64,000 nt of DNA, from NCBI GenBank assembly GCA_017506865.1, contig JAFCMP010000521.1, positions 1 through 64,000 on the forward strand, read 5' to 3'. This DNA comes from Tribonema minus (taxonomy: Eukaryota > Sar > Xanthophyceae > Tribonematales > Tribonemataceae). Below, in pieces: positions 12,122 through 23,300 of the stretch (within the stretch, counting starts at the first letter, position 1; each line of letters begins with the position of its first letter). The notes beneath the pieces were generated by a model. It worked only from the letters and a program-made list of their open reading frames with translations. It made no database searches and was not told the DNA's origin. The position numbers and the translations under genes are program-made.

Positions 12122-13055
12122 GCAAGCAACCTCTTGTTTTCTGTTTCGTCGTTTGTGGGGTTGAATTCAGTTCACAGTTTGCCTGGCCTCATATGAAATT
12201 GTATCGTGGTTATTGGCGTTCCTGGATCTGTGTTGTTTAGCGTACTCTTAGATGAAGTCTGGTGATATCATTGCTGGCGTACCCGCACCAGTCCTCTGTC
12301 AAGCTTGCGCAATTGCCATCTGGCCTATGTGTCCCTCACATATCAGAAGCGATGATGAGCAGCACAAATTACGCTGATGAGCTGATCCTTCAAATCTTAT
12401 TGAGGTGCAAGGTTTTGGTTGTGAAGTAAGGTTGGCTGCATCGTGCCCTCTCTTCCGCTTAAGATCGCAGCCTGGAAGTGTGTTGCACTATTTGCACCCG
12501 TTTTGCGCGTTATGTTGCCCATGCACGGCGCGCTCATCAGATTCGCAAGTGAACTTACTGACATTTGCTGCATGACGTGTCTAGCCTTCATAATGTAACT
12601 CGTTAAGTATGTTGCATGCATACACACACCCAGCCACAATGTGATAGTACGCGAACAATGCATGATACGCTTAACCTCCTGGCTGGGCTTGGCATGAGCA
12701 CACTTGTCCACTCTTGGCCACTACTCTCACATGGCGCTCCATCCTAATCTTTGGTTACAACATAGAACGGGGAATGGGACAAGCTTCATTAGCACTGCTT
12801 GTGATGGTGTTTTGCCAGCCATGCCGAAAGCAGCACTATCGCCGCCTTGCATCGTGTACGCCGCTCAACGGCAGTGCCGGTCATCTGCCGCGGTGCAACA
12901 GCACATTGAGCAAGCGTCTCCGTGAACTTTGCGCACGGATTCAGAGACACCTGTGCTTCACCGCGTGCTCCTTCACCCCTGACAGCTCGACGCTGAACCT
13001 CCTCTGCTAACCTAACCCTAACCCTAATTTTAGCCCCTAACCCTACCCCTGAACC
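11911..13055 (+). repeat. CCCTAA tracts in the plus-strand membrane-protein gene
   Basis: CTAACCCTAACCCTAAAG at 11911-11928 lies 35 nt before the acceptor at 11963. A second block at 13008-13055 lies just before a pyrimidine-rich CTCTGCTGTGCAG at about 13083, which may mark an acceptor I could not extend into an exon. Confidence 0.7.
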
Positions 13056-14215
13056 TCTACTCCTCGACATCCTCTGCTGTGCAGGCGCAGGTCTTTCCAG
13101 CCCTGGCATAAGCCGTGGGACACCAGCCTGGACGGCACCTCTGCAGCAGCAGGCTGTTGTTTGCGCAGCAACTGGCTGAGCGTTGCTGCAAGGGGGCGGC
13201 CACGGGATGACCCAGGCTGAGAGCACACTTGCGACCAGTTCTAGTGTACCGCTGCACGCAGCATCACGTGTGGAGCAATGACATTCGCGCGCCGTGACCG
13301 CTCTGCGCAGTGATGCACGGTCGGCCACTCGGTGTTTGCCGCGGCTGAGGCGAGCAGGGACCCTCCTGTGTGAGGCTGTATGGCAGAACTGCGTATTCTT
13401 CGTGTGACTGTACAGGTCTAGCTTAAGCTAGCGCGTAGGGGTGGTCAATCGGCGCAGGTAGCTGTGGTCCTGTGCACCCCCCTCCCTCTCTCCCACCCCC
13501 AGCCCTTCCGCCCGTACACTCCCACGGGGCCCAATTGCGCGTTCCGGGGCAGGATGGGCGCCCCTGGGGGGGGGGGGGGGACACCCGCGAGCCCCCTTCG
13601 GGGGGTCTGATTTATCTGACAGCAGCCCCCCAGGTTTCAGCCTACCTTCTCTCCCCCCGGCCCCCGCCCCTGCGCGGCACGCATGTGGGCAGCGCAGAAA
13701 GTGCTGCTGCTGCCACCCCCCTAAGCTGACATCAACAACAAATACAGTCAGTGTATGTATGTGCCCCACAGCCACGCCAACTGCTGTTGCGGCCCCACCA
13801 GCACCAGTCAGCAAGAGTCGGTGTGCCTGCTGCTCTGCTGTTGACCTGCAACGCCTGACCACTTCACAGTCCCGACGGCCAGGAATTGGCCGATACACTG
13901 GATCAGATTAGCCGTTGCCAGTGCCAAAGATTGACTTGCCTTTGTTGCATTTGCCATATGGGATGATCATCAGTACTCATATATACACTGCATCTCAGTG
14001 ACTCATCGGCTTAACACTGAAGCAGCATCACTCTGCATGACATTCCATCAATCAACGCTGTTGCACGTGCGTACAATTGTTGTTATAACACCCCTGGGTG
14101 GCAAGTTCATCTCATGAATGCTTGTTTGCTTTCTCCATCTGCTGCGTGTCTTATGTCAGCGGTTAGGGCATATTCTCATGAAGCGTGCACACATGATTCT
14201 ACAGCATTGCTCACA

Positions 14216-14530
14216 GTGCGAGTATGCAACTCAGGAGCATTGAATGCAGGTTGTGTACCATCATGTTATCGATTCAACTCATGTCAGTACAGTGTCATAC
14301 AAGTATGCAACTCAGGAGCATTGAATGCAGGTTGTGTACCGGAATGTTGTCGATTCAACTTATGTCAGTACAGTGTCATACACTAGTCCCTGACATGAGG
14401 TAAGTCGACCATTGATGTCATATATTATTTGATGTCATACACAGTTGATGTCATAGACTAGTCGTGACACAAGTTGATGTCATACACAGTTGATGTCACA
14501 CACTGTACTGACATGAGTTGAACCGACAAC
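14216..14530. repeat. 80 bp tandem duplication with inverted copies
   Basis: The blocks at about 14220-14299 and 14300-14383 are near-identical, sharing GTATGCAACTCAGGAGCATT. Downstream, 14496-14530 carries the inverted complement of the repeat's end (ACTGTACTGACATGAGTTGA). Between them TTGATGTCATACACA-type units recur. The whole can fold back on itself and looks like an AT-richer insertion. Confidence 0.8.
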
Positions 14531-14996
14531 ACCTAAAGTCTAGGCAAAAGGAGAATCATGTTCAAAGCATGCATTTTGTTCATCAAGTTACATGACTGAG
14601 CGCCTCATGTCAGAATCACTGGCAATGCAGTCGCGCCGGCAACAGAATGCCAGCAGTTTGCGGCAGGGCTTCATACAGGCACAAGTGAGTGATGCGCGCC
14701 GGGAACACCGGAAAACACAGCAGCATCGATGAGCCCCCCCCCATGCACACAGAGCATCTGCAAAACTCACAGAGGAACGTGCGACTGCAGATGGGCCGGT
14801 GCCATAGAGTCCGCAACAACGGCGCTTGCAATGCTTGTCGTTGCAATTTCTGGCATCACCACCATTTTACTGAAGCGCGGTGTGGCGAAGCACGTGACCA
14901 GCATGTAACAACGCGGACGACTGATCTGCCACAAGGGCAGCGGCCGAGCTGCTGTGCATACTCAGACCACAATGACCACTGCGCTGCACAAAGCCA

Positions 14997-15893
14997 CCAC
15001 GCTCTCGCGTACGGGAAGCGCTCACGGCACTGTTGCTCGATCGTGTGGTCTTGGTGCAGACGCAGGCACGTGGGCCGTTGACGCCAGCGTCATGGCTCGC
15101 GCGTCTCATTGCTGCCCCTGTCCTAGCAACACTGACTGCCGCAGTGGTGCTCTACGGCTCACTCGCGTGGCTCGTCGCGTGGCTTTTCGTCGGGTCAGTC
15201 CTGAGAGCATGGGGCGTGTTCAAGGGCCAAATGTATACAGGCAGTCGCAGCGGCTCGCCGCCTGCAGATTGTGCCGCGTAATGGTCTGGTGTACAGGGGG
15301 TGTTGTGGCTGGGGGCAGCCCAGCATTTCCTTTTCGAGCGGGTCACCCTTCATGGTTTATGCTCGCGCGAGTTTGTGATAGAGCCCTTCACAATTTTCCC
15401 ACGGGTGCGAGGCACCGCATAAGCGGTTGTTGCGGTTGTTGTGTGGTTGTTGCCAACAACCGCATGGTGCTGTGCCTCGCACCTGTGGGAAATTTTAAAA
15501 GGGCTCTATCACAAACTCGCACGAGCATGAACCACGAAGGGTTACCCGCTCGAAAAGCAAACGCTGTGCCGCCCAGCCAAAACACCCCTGTACACCAGAC
15601 CACTAAGCGGCACAATCTGCAGGCTGCGAGCCGCTGTGACTGCTTCATACGATTCGAACTCTACGAAGCCCCGTCACGCTGCCAGGGCTGCAGTGATGAA
15701 CACCATGAGCCCCGAGAGTGTACCGTAAAGCACCAGCATGGCAGTCAGTGCTGCTAGCACAAGGACAGCGATGAGACGTGCGAGCCACGCCCTGATTCCA
15801 GCATCTACTTACCGCCTGCCATCCTTCTTCCGCTAAGGTCACACAAACGAGCAACAGAGCCGTGAGCGCTTCCTGTACGCGAGAGCGCGCAAT
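14997..15893. repeat. ~0.9 kb imperfect palindrome (foldback) duplicating a membrane-helix segment
   Basis: Two arms of about 430 bp, roughly 14997-15430 and 15462-15893, are inverted complements around a centre near 15445, where even the loop (GGTTGTTG / CAACAACC) is symmetric. Landmarks: GCGCTCACGGC at 15018 against its complement near 15875, and GTACAGGGGGTGTT at 15291 against AACACCCCTGTAC at 15583. In one frame both arms encode a strongly hydrophobic helix: LARLIAAPVLATLTAAVVLY on plus in the left arm, and ARLIAVLVLAALTAMLVLYG on minus in the right arm. The arms differ by many substitutions and small indels. Confidence 0.85.
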
Positions 15894-17509
15894 TCACTTG
15901 CCTCGCAGCCTCTGCAGGTAGCACCTGCTGCCACCAAGAAGCTTGGGTTCTGGTCCATGCAAACGCCGTGAAAGGTATCGAACAGAATTGACCACTGCAG
16001 CTGATTCTGTTCTAGATGCATGCTTGATCGAAAAACAGCGCCAGCTTTGGTCATGTGGCGACGGACCAATAAATCTGCGACTTCGCTACCCAAAATGTTC
16101 TTGCATGATGTCTTGACGGCGTCAGACGAGAGGCCAAAAAAAGTTGTGAACCATCTGTCACAGGTGTGCTCCGCGCGGGAGCATCCCACGCCCCGATGTC
16201 GGCCTCCAGCAAACAGCCTGGGTCAGCGCTAGGAGTTGCGTTAAGGCAATTTTCATACAGCCTCCTCGTGTCGCAGGCCCTCACCACCTCCAACAGGCGG
16301 CTTCGGAGGTCGTCCGAGTTCGGCATGCAGGGCGACATCGCTGCAGTTTGGCATCCACTCTGGGCACCCAATAAAGGCCTGCACCCGTGCCACCGAAGCC
16401 ATCACTCTACCAGTTGAAGAGCGGATTGTTTCCAATGCTCTGTGCCGTTCTTCGTTAGTCCCTCACGCTGTTCTCGTTGTTTTTTTGAAATTCTTTCCCG
16501 CGGTTCTTCAACTTGAAGTTCGCTCGCTTGAGAATAAACCTGAACACTACTTGCTTACACTTGGACGACCAGCAACGCCTGATGGGAGGGATGGTGCAAG
16601 GACACAGTGGCGAATCTCAAGCAGCAGTAGAAGCATCTGTCAACGAGCAACGTGGACCAGCACGCCTGCTGGGAGGGATGGAGCAAGGGCACAGTGACGC
16701 AACTCAAGCTGAAGTGGGGGCATGTGTCAACCAAACAGACGACACTGAGCGGGATATAATAGCGGGTGTGGCATTTCGTGTGTGGTGCCGAGACCTCCAT
16801 TCCTTTCAGGAAGAACCCTTGCAAAACCTTCAGCCGAGCCTGACCTACTACCAGGAGAAGGGACGCGAGGCGAGCACAACGCTGCAATGAGGAGATAGAA
16901 TGGCGTATGCAGCTTAAGGAAGCATTGGAGCAATACATCCCTCGGACCGAAGACGACGAATGGTTCAGGATCAATTGTGAGTGTGTCTGTCAACGCTAGT
17001 GACTGGACGCTCGTGTGCCCCTCTCTAACCCTCTGCCAGGCTCGGCGCTCTGCTGCGTTATTACCACCCTGCACTCGTTCATCGCGCTGCGCGTACCATA
17101 ATGCATTGCGAACACTAGTCCATTGTTCTTGGTTGGCGTGGTGTTGAAGCGTTTGGTGTTTATTCTGCTTTGCTCCATCTCTCTTTGATTGTTGACACAG
17201 GGCATTGTTGCAACTTTGCTGTAACCTCTCTTGACATATCTATTTTCTCCTTTGGGTTCTCCTGACTCATGGCAGGTAACAGTTTCATCCGTAGCAACAG
17301 CAACTGGGACGTGTTTGCTTCACTGCTGCTGCTACTGCTGCTGCTGCTGCTAACTTTGTCTATGTTTATTCTTGTATGCTGCTCATACATACCTGACCTT
17401 GCTACGCCGCGTCGCTGTTGCCGCCGCTGCTCGTGTCGCCCCAGGCAGTCACAAGTACATAGGCCGGCTATATCGCTACGACCTGGTTCCAGGGGTAGTG
17501 TCCTGAAAG

Positions 17510-19236
17510 CCTCAAAACCCCTTTGGCGTCGACATGAGCGATCTGGACAGGCACCTGCAGGAATTTTTCCTGCCTCTCATGGCTTTCCATGGCATCTCCA
17601 CTTGGCAGGAGGCGGCGCTGCTGGCGGTGGAATCGCCATGCTTCGACCGCGTGCCTCCAGCGCTGACCGTCCGCTTTCTCGCCACAATGCGGCCGCTGGC
17701 GCCAGAAGGTGATTCACAGTCCATCCATTGAAAGCAAGCGATAGCCAATCTCAAGGGCCTATTGCAGATGTTTTCGTGCTTCCGATAGCAGCTTGAGAGA
17801 GTGGTCGCGTGAGCATGACACAATCACGTGCCCGCAATGCTTGGTGTGCAGCGTCTAACGCCGCGCAAGTGCTTGTTTGCCAACCCTTCTCACTCTGGCT
17901 CTGGTACAAATGTTGCTGCTTCAGTGATATCTTGGCGGCCACAATGGCGTACACGGCGATCACATGGCTTGACAATAAAGAGCGCACTCGGGCTGCTTGC
18001 TTCGTCAGCATGAACAAGTCGGTCGGTGGACAGCAGGCACAGGCTGTGCATCCGCAGAATTCAACGCACCTCGTACTTCGTAGAGCTAATGGTGTGCACA
18101 CAATGTGGATGGATCTCGCATCCCCTGCGAGCCTCACTGCGTGTTACTGCTCGCCCTGCTCGCTGCCCGTGAACTTCAGAGCTGGCGCTCTTAGAGCTGT
18201 CCAAGGGCAACAGAAAGGGCCTCTGCCAGCAGGTGCCCTGGTCTACATGGCTGTGGCAGTCATGCACTGGCTTCAAAGCGCAACTGGCATGACAGCGGCT
18301 GCGGGCGCATGAGACCGAAGATGGCATGACGGCTCTTCTCTGTCAGCAGCAGCAGGTGGAGGTGGTACGTACGCATTTCATATCTGGTGAGCACGTCCAT
18401 GGCTGGTAGTCAGTGCGCAGCACGACGGTCATTGAGTGGCCTATGCTGCTGCATCAAATGTGCGTGTAGGAAGAAGTGATTTGGGTATTTCTGCCTTGAA
18501 GCTCTGCGACTCGCGCAAACATGACAGATGTTGATGCTTCACTCGTCTGCAGAAATGGACGCCGCGCTTTTATTATAGTTGAGTCGCTTGCAGCTACTGC
18601 GGTTTCAGTGGCAATGTGATGCAGAAATAAGGTTTTGGGCACCGGCTTGGCTTGAATGCAGTATCGAGCTTTTAAGAGCATTCAGCCTATATCTACGCAG
18701 AATGATGTCGTGAGTGCTGATTGTGCGAACGGCAGAGGTGTGGCAGTTGCACTGCAGTGATTCCAGCAGGAACGTGTGACGAGGGTAAGCCTGCGCAAGA
18801 ATACTCAAGACACTCTGCCCTCCCGCCCTCACTCCTCAGGGCCCTTCTGTGCGCTGGGGAAACGTACGGTATCAGGAGCTGCAGAGCTGCGCACGCCTCC
18901 GCATCTCAATGGACTATGTTGCAGTTGCGGACGACGCAGTGCGAGACAGCACGGACGAACGTGCGGCTCGGTGCCCATGATATTGCTCGTGCACACTGTG
19001 AGAACATTGCATGGATCGGTCAGTGCAGGAACTGATGTGTAGCACGGGCGATTCCAACGGCCGTGATTGGCCTGCGAGCGCTTTGGCTGGCCAGCCGCAA
19101 CCGCTGACGTCTACGAGGGTCCGGCAGGACAACAGTTACAGTTGGAGCACCTCGTGGCGGCACTGCGCAGGGGGGTTCAGCTGATGCTCTCCGCTCTGGT
19201 TTGGTGGACGCGTTCGTGAAGTACCTTAAGAGCTAG
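17510..19236 (+). CDS. C-terminal exons of the plus-strand predicted membrane protein
   Basis: Phase-consistent exons: 17510-17708 (DLDRHLQEFFLPLMAFHG), 18180-18232 (LALLELSKGNRKGLCQQ), a possible 18 nt microexon 18347-18364, 18840-18938 (VRWGNVRYQELQSCARL) and 19171-19236, ending DAFVKYLKS and TAG. Upstream, 17300-17430 could encode a leucine-rich membrane helix with a basic Cys/Arg tail, but that frame overlaps a CTG microsatellite and I do not count it. The family is not recognised. Joining this piece to the signal-peptide exons at 9251 rests only on strand, spacing and the alternating gene layout; it could be a separate gene. Confidence 0.4.
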
Positions 19237-20367
19237 CTGTCGCTGTGCTGATAAACTACTGAATTACCTAGTGCAGTGATGTATGGTGACGCTTGTCATT
19301 GCGCTGTCGTGTCATATGCCCTGTGTGTATTTTCTAAGTATGCATGGCGTCAGGCGTGGTGTATGCATACATGATTGCGCCTGACTTTGTGGAAAGCACA
19401 TGTCGGCAAGGGTAACCCCATCCTGGAGCCCTCCCCGGGGGGGGGGGGGGGGGGAGAACCTGACACTTTCTGCTCCGTTCGTACCCACTGTTGTGCTCAG
19501 CTAGGCTTCTTCGCACGTCACGGAGGCAGGTGCCACCCACACAATAATGGGGGTTTCGTGGTTAACGCACGCCAATCTGGCCATCAATGTGTTGGAGACA
19601 GGGGAGGGGCCCTTCCAACTGTACCACAACAGGTTGCGCACTATCTGGTCAGACTTTCTCAACCAGATAGCCAGTTGCCTCACATGCACCCCTACCCCAC
19701 AAATGAAAGCGATCCAAAGACACAGCGTGCGCGATGCCCACGCGCCGAGCCGGGCGACCTCACAGCGCGCGCGCCGTGCGTGCACCAAGTCCCTGGTATA
19801 CACGCACAGATGATGCGATACAACAGCTCAGGCGCACTGCCGCCATGCATGCCGCTCATTCACCAAATTTCGAGCACTGCTGCACACCCGCTGCATGTGC
19901 CTTGCTTGATTGGCGGTGCTTTGCAGCGCCGGCGCCATGGTCAAGAGGGCCAGGTCCGCGGCAACTCTGGCACGAAGCAGCTGCAAGTGCTGTCCTTTGC
20001 GTGTCGCATGGCACGGTGCATACGCATCGATATGTAGAGCGCGAGGTTTCACGGCTGCTTGTGATGTGTTTTGCCTCGTGTATGAGCGGCAGCGTGCTGT
20101 GGCGCCGCTCAAGACGAGCACCGGCAAATGGCACCGGCGCTGGGACGTCACTGTGGCCATTGAGCCGACTGTACAGTAGATCTTGCTCACGAGCGCGTGC
20201 TCACAAAGGATCCAAGCACGTGATGGCATGCAGACGTTGTTGTGCGGAAGACCATTCGCGGCAGTGCTCAGCTGGCAGTTGAAGTTGTCATCAAGTGCAA
20301 CTCTCTGATGCATTAAGGGGGGTAACAGCTGCCGGCGTACCGCAGCACCGCAACAGCAATTCCTACC
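19237..20367. other. Convergent intergenic region
   Basis: This 1.1 kb separates the two convergent genes. It holds a plus-strand G-run at about 19435-19454. Open frames on both strands here lack any recognisable domain. I see no RNA gene or mobile element. Confidence 0.5.
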
Positions 20368-23300
20368 CTACCTCCACCCTGTGCCTTCCAGCAGTGCCTC
20401 TCTGCGGCACCGCCACCACTCCGCCGCCTCCTCCTCATTGAAGCGCCCCCTGTCGAACATGACGGTTATCACTAGTTCACGCCCAGACATGGGAGCCGCC
20501 GCTGCTGAACCCCCGGCCTCGCACCCTACGAGCACCGTGATCCCCGCTTCCGCATCGCTGCCGCCGCTGCTGTGCACGGCGGCACGGCGCATGGTCGCGG
20601 CGTCAAACTTGCGCGCGTCCCGCACGCGGAAGCGGCCCTTGTCGGCGGTTGAAGTCGCGCGGTCAAAGAAGAACGGCGACGCTCCTGACTCCCAGCGCCG
20701 GTACGGGCACTCGTCGCGGTCCGCGTGTTGCGCAGCAGACGCAGCAGCGCTCGACACGTGTCCCCCTAATCCCGAGAATTTGTCATCAGCGGGCGCTTCC
20801 GTCTGCCGCGCGTAGGACGCAGCGTCGGACACGTGGTGAGCAGAGTAGCCGTTGCCGAACCGCGCGTCGCTTGCTGGCGGCGGCTGCTGCCACTGAACGG
20901 CGGCGGCGGCGACGGCAGCAGCGGCGGCGGCGGCGGCGGCGCGCGTGTGATGCAGCGTGGCGGAGGAGCTCGGGCGCGTCGCGAGGGGCGCCATGATGGC
21001 GGCAGCGGCGGCGGCGGCAGCGCCGCTCTGCACGTCCGGGAAGTCCGTCACGCTGCCGTACAGCACGTAGCTCTCGTCAGCCTCATCGTCGGCGCTGCCG
21101 CCGCCGCCGCCGCCGCTGGTGTGCCATCTGTCCAGCGGCGACAGCGCTCCGGCAGTGCCGTCTTCCCAGCTGTAGGTGTCGCCGTTGGCGTGAGGGGCGC
21201 CGGCTGCTGCTGCCGCTTCGCTCGCGCGCTGGCGTGCCTCGAACTGCTCCAGCAGCGACAGGCCCGTCAGCTGCAGCGGCGCGCCGCGGCTGCGCTCCTG
21301 CTGCCGCCGCTGGTGCTCGCGCTGCTGCTGGTGCTGGTGCTGGTGCTGGTGCTCGCGCTGCTGCTGCAGCTGCTGCTGGTGCTGCAGCTGCTGCTGGTGC
21401 TGGTGCTGCTGGTGCTGGTGCTGGTGCTGCTGGCGCTGCTGCTGCTGGTTGTGGTGGTGGTGGTGCTGATGCTGCTGCTGATGCTGCTCGTGGTCATGGC
21501 GGGTATGGTGCTGGTTGTGCACTTGCCGAGGCTGCTCTAGGGAGTGCTGCTGCGTCGCGTGGCCGCCATTCTGGTGCCGCTGCCGCTGTGCCCCGGGCGG
21601 CGCGGGCCGCGGCGGCAGCAGATCGGATCCATGCGGCGGCGCTGCTGCGGCGCTGTGGCGGCGCTGCTGCTGACGCACGCCGCTGCCGCCTTTGGCACTA
21701 TTGTCATTGCCCGCGCGCTTCTGTGCGCCATTTGCTGCGCCGCCGCCGCCGCTGCCGCCAGCCATCTGCTGCTCCAGTATGCGCTGCACGGCGCGCCTGT
21801 AGAACTCGTCCTCGTCTGCAGCGGGGTCCTCTTCGCGGCAATCGCTCCGTGCCTCCGCAGCGGCGCAGCCCTGCTGCCACGCTGCGCCCCTTCCGCCGCT
21901 ATTGCTGCCGCCCTCGTCGCCGCTGCCGCCGCCGCCGCTGCTGCCGCCGTCACCACACGCCTCCTGACCATCAGCCCTGCCGTCAGCATCACCGCCAGCG
22001 TCTCTGGCGCTGTCGCCGCCGCCGCCGCCGCCGCCGCCACTGCCGCCGCCGCCGCCGCCGCCGCTGCCACTGCTGTCGCGGCGGCGCAGCAGGGACGCGC
22101 GTCGCTGCTTGGCGGCGGCGGCGAGCGTGGCTTCGTGCACGGCGGCGCGCTTGGCCTCCTCTATCTCCGCCTTGGCCGCGCGGTGCGCCTCGCGCGCGGC
22201 CTCTTCGCGCTGCTCGCGCTTCCTGTTGGCCTCATTCATGGCCTGCGCCGCGGCGGCGGGTGCGCCGTTAGATGTGACGTTAGACGCGACGTTGGATGCG
22301 ACGTTAGATGCGACGTTAGACGTGACGTTAGATGCGACGTTAGACGTGACGTTAGATGCGACGTTAGACGTGACGTTAGATGCGACGTCGTCAGATGCGA
22401 TGTTAGGTGCGACGTTAGATACGTCGTGCTAGATGCGACGTTAGATGCGAGCCAAACGCTCAACAGTATGTAATGCGTAGACTGCGGTCATGATGCTGCT
22501 GCTGCCAGCAGTGCCGCTGCTTTCCGGTGTAGAGTAGGAGGGCACTGGTAGTGCTGCTTTGAAGAATGTTTTGCGCGCACATAGGTCATTGACGCACAGT
22601 ATTGGTCTGACATGGGTCTGGCTTTGCATAGGAGCAGGAGAGCAAGTATGCAGCAGGCGGTGTGACGTTCTATTTCTATTTGTGCAGATTGTTGTCTTCA
22701 CGAGCAGCATGCCATCTGAGGAATATGCGTTGTGACACATTGGCAGGATTTGAACTGCCACTGGCACAGCGCATTGCAGTATGACATCGCTGCCGCCGGT
22801 CGTTTGCAGCGTTGGTCGATGCACACAGCCAGAGAGTGCGCGCCCCGTACGAGGCGTGCTTGTGTGTTGGCAAAAGTGAGAAGCAAGACAGAGCCGACTT
22901 TTGGCCCCACAGGCGACATTGGCATTGCATGCTCAACTTGGCATGCTCAAAGGTCCCACACCCTATGCTCAAACAAGAACCAAGGCTGGAAGTGTTTATG
23001 TGATAATGACTAAGCGTCCACCTTGACATAGACTTTGGATACTGGTAAGACTTCGAGCAAAGTACTTCAAGTATGAACTTCACCTTGGCGCGTTCCCAGC
23101 TCTTCATGCTCTTTGCGGCATCCACTGGCGGCACCCCCGCCAATTTCTCCTCGAGCTCCTCCTGATGCGCAGCATGTGCGGAAATGGATCGTTGGCGAAT
23201 GTTACCAGGCAGCTCAATACACAGGTGTGACAAGTCGCTTCACGTGCTACCCAAAAGAAGACGCGGTCATGAACTTCGCCCATGTATCAGCACTTGCATT

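Larger units (their letters stand above)
12122..17509 (+). other. Unresolved interior of the plus-strand gene
   Basis: No confident plus-strand exon chain is visible here. Content includes CCCTAA-type tracts at 13008-13055, G- and C-runs at 13490-13720, an 80 bp tandem repeat with inverted partners at 14216-14530, a large palindrome at 14997-15893, and a CTG microsatellite at about 17320-17350. Between 15890 and 16340 the minus strand has two open stretches with spaced cysteines (for example CDRWFTTFFG and YENCLNATP). These could belong to a nested minus-strand gene, but I cannot support one. Confidence 0.5.

Noticed and set aside
14954-15757. 267-codon plus-strand open frame.
   Set aside because: It runs straight through both palindrome arms and the loop, so its openness reflects the repeat. 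The hydrophobic frame in the arm is a different one.
17300-17430. Leucine-rich transmembrane segment.
   Set aside because: Encoded by a CTG microsatellite and followed by branch-point and pyrimidine-like sequence before an AG. It may simply be the end of an intron.
17440-17620. NPFGVDMSDLDRHLQEFF as the NPxxxG-type motif of a DHHC palmitoyltransferase, with a TGA between it and YRYDLVPG as a selenocysteine codon.
   Set aside because: No DHHC cysteine-rich domain is visible upstream and the motif match is weak. A splice site explains the TGA more simply.
20833-22473. Long plus-strand open frames (up to 345 codons) rich in Ala, Arg, Leu or Val.
   Set aside because: They are frame-shifted or antisense readings of the GC-rich, triplet-repeat BRX-gene exon and show no domain.
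22741-22815. tRNA-like T-arm (GGCAGTTCAAATCCTGCC) on the minus strand.
   Set aside because: The T-stem does not pair properly and no matching acceptor stem or anticodon arm is found upstream.
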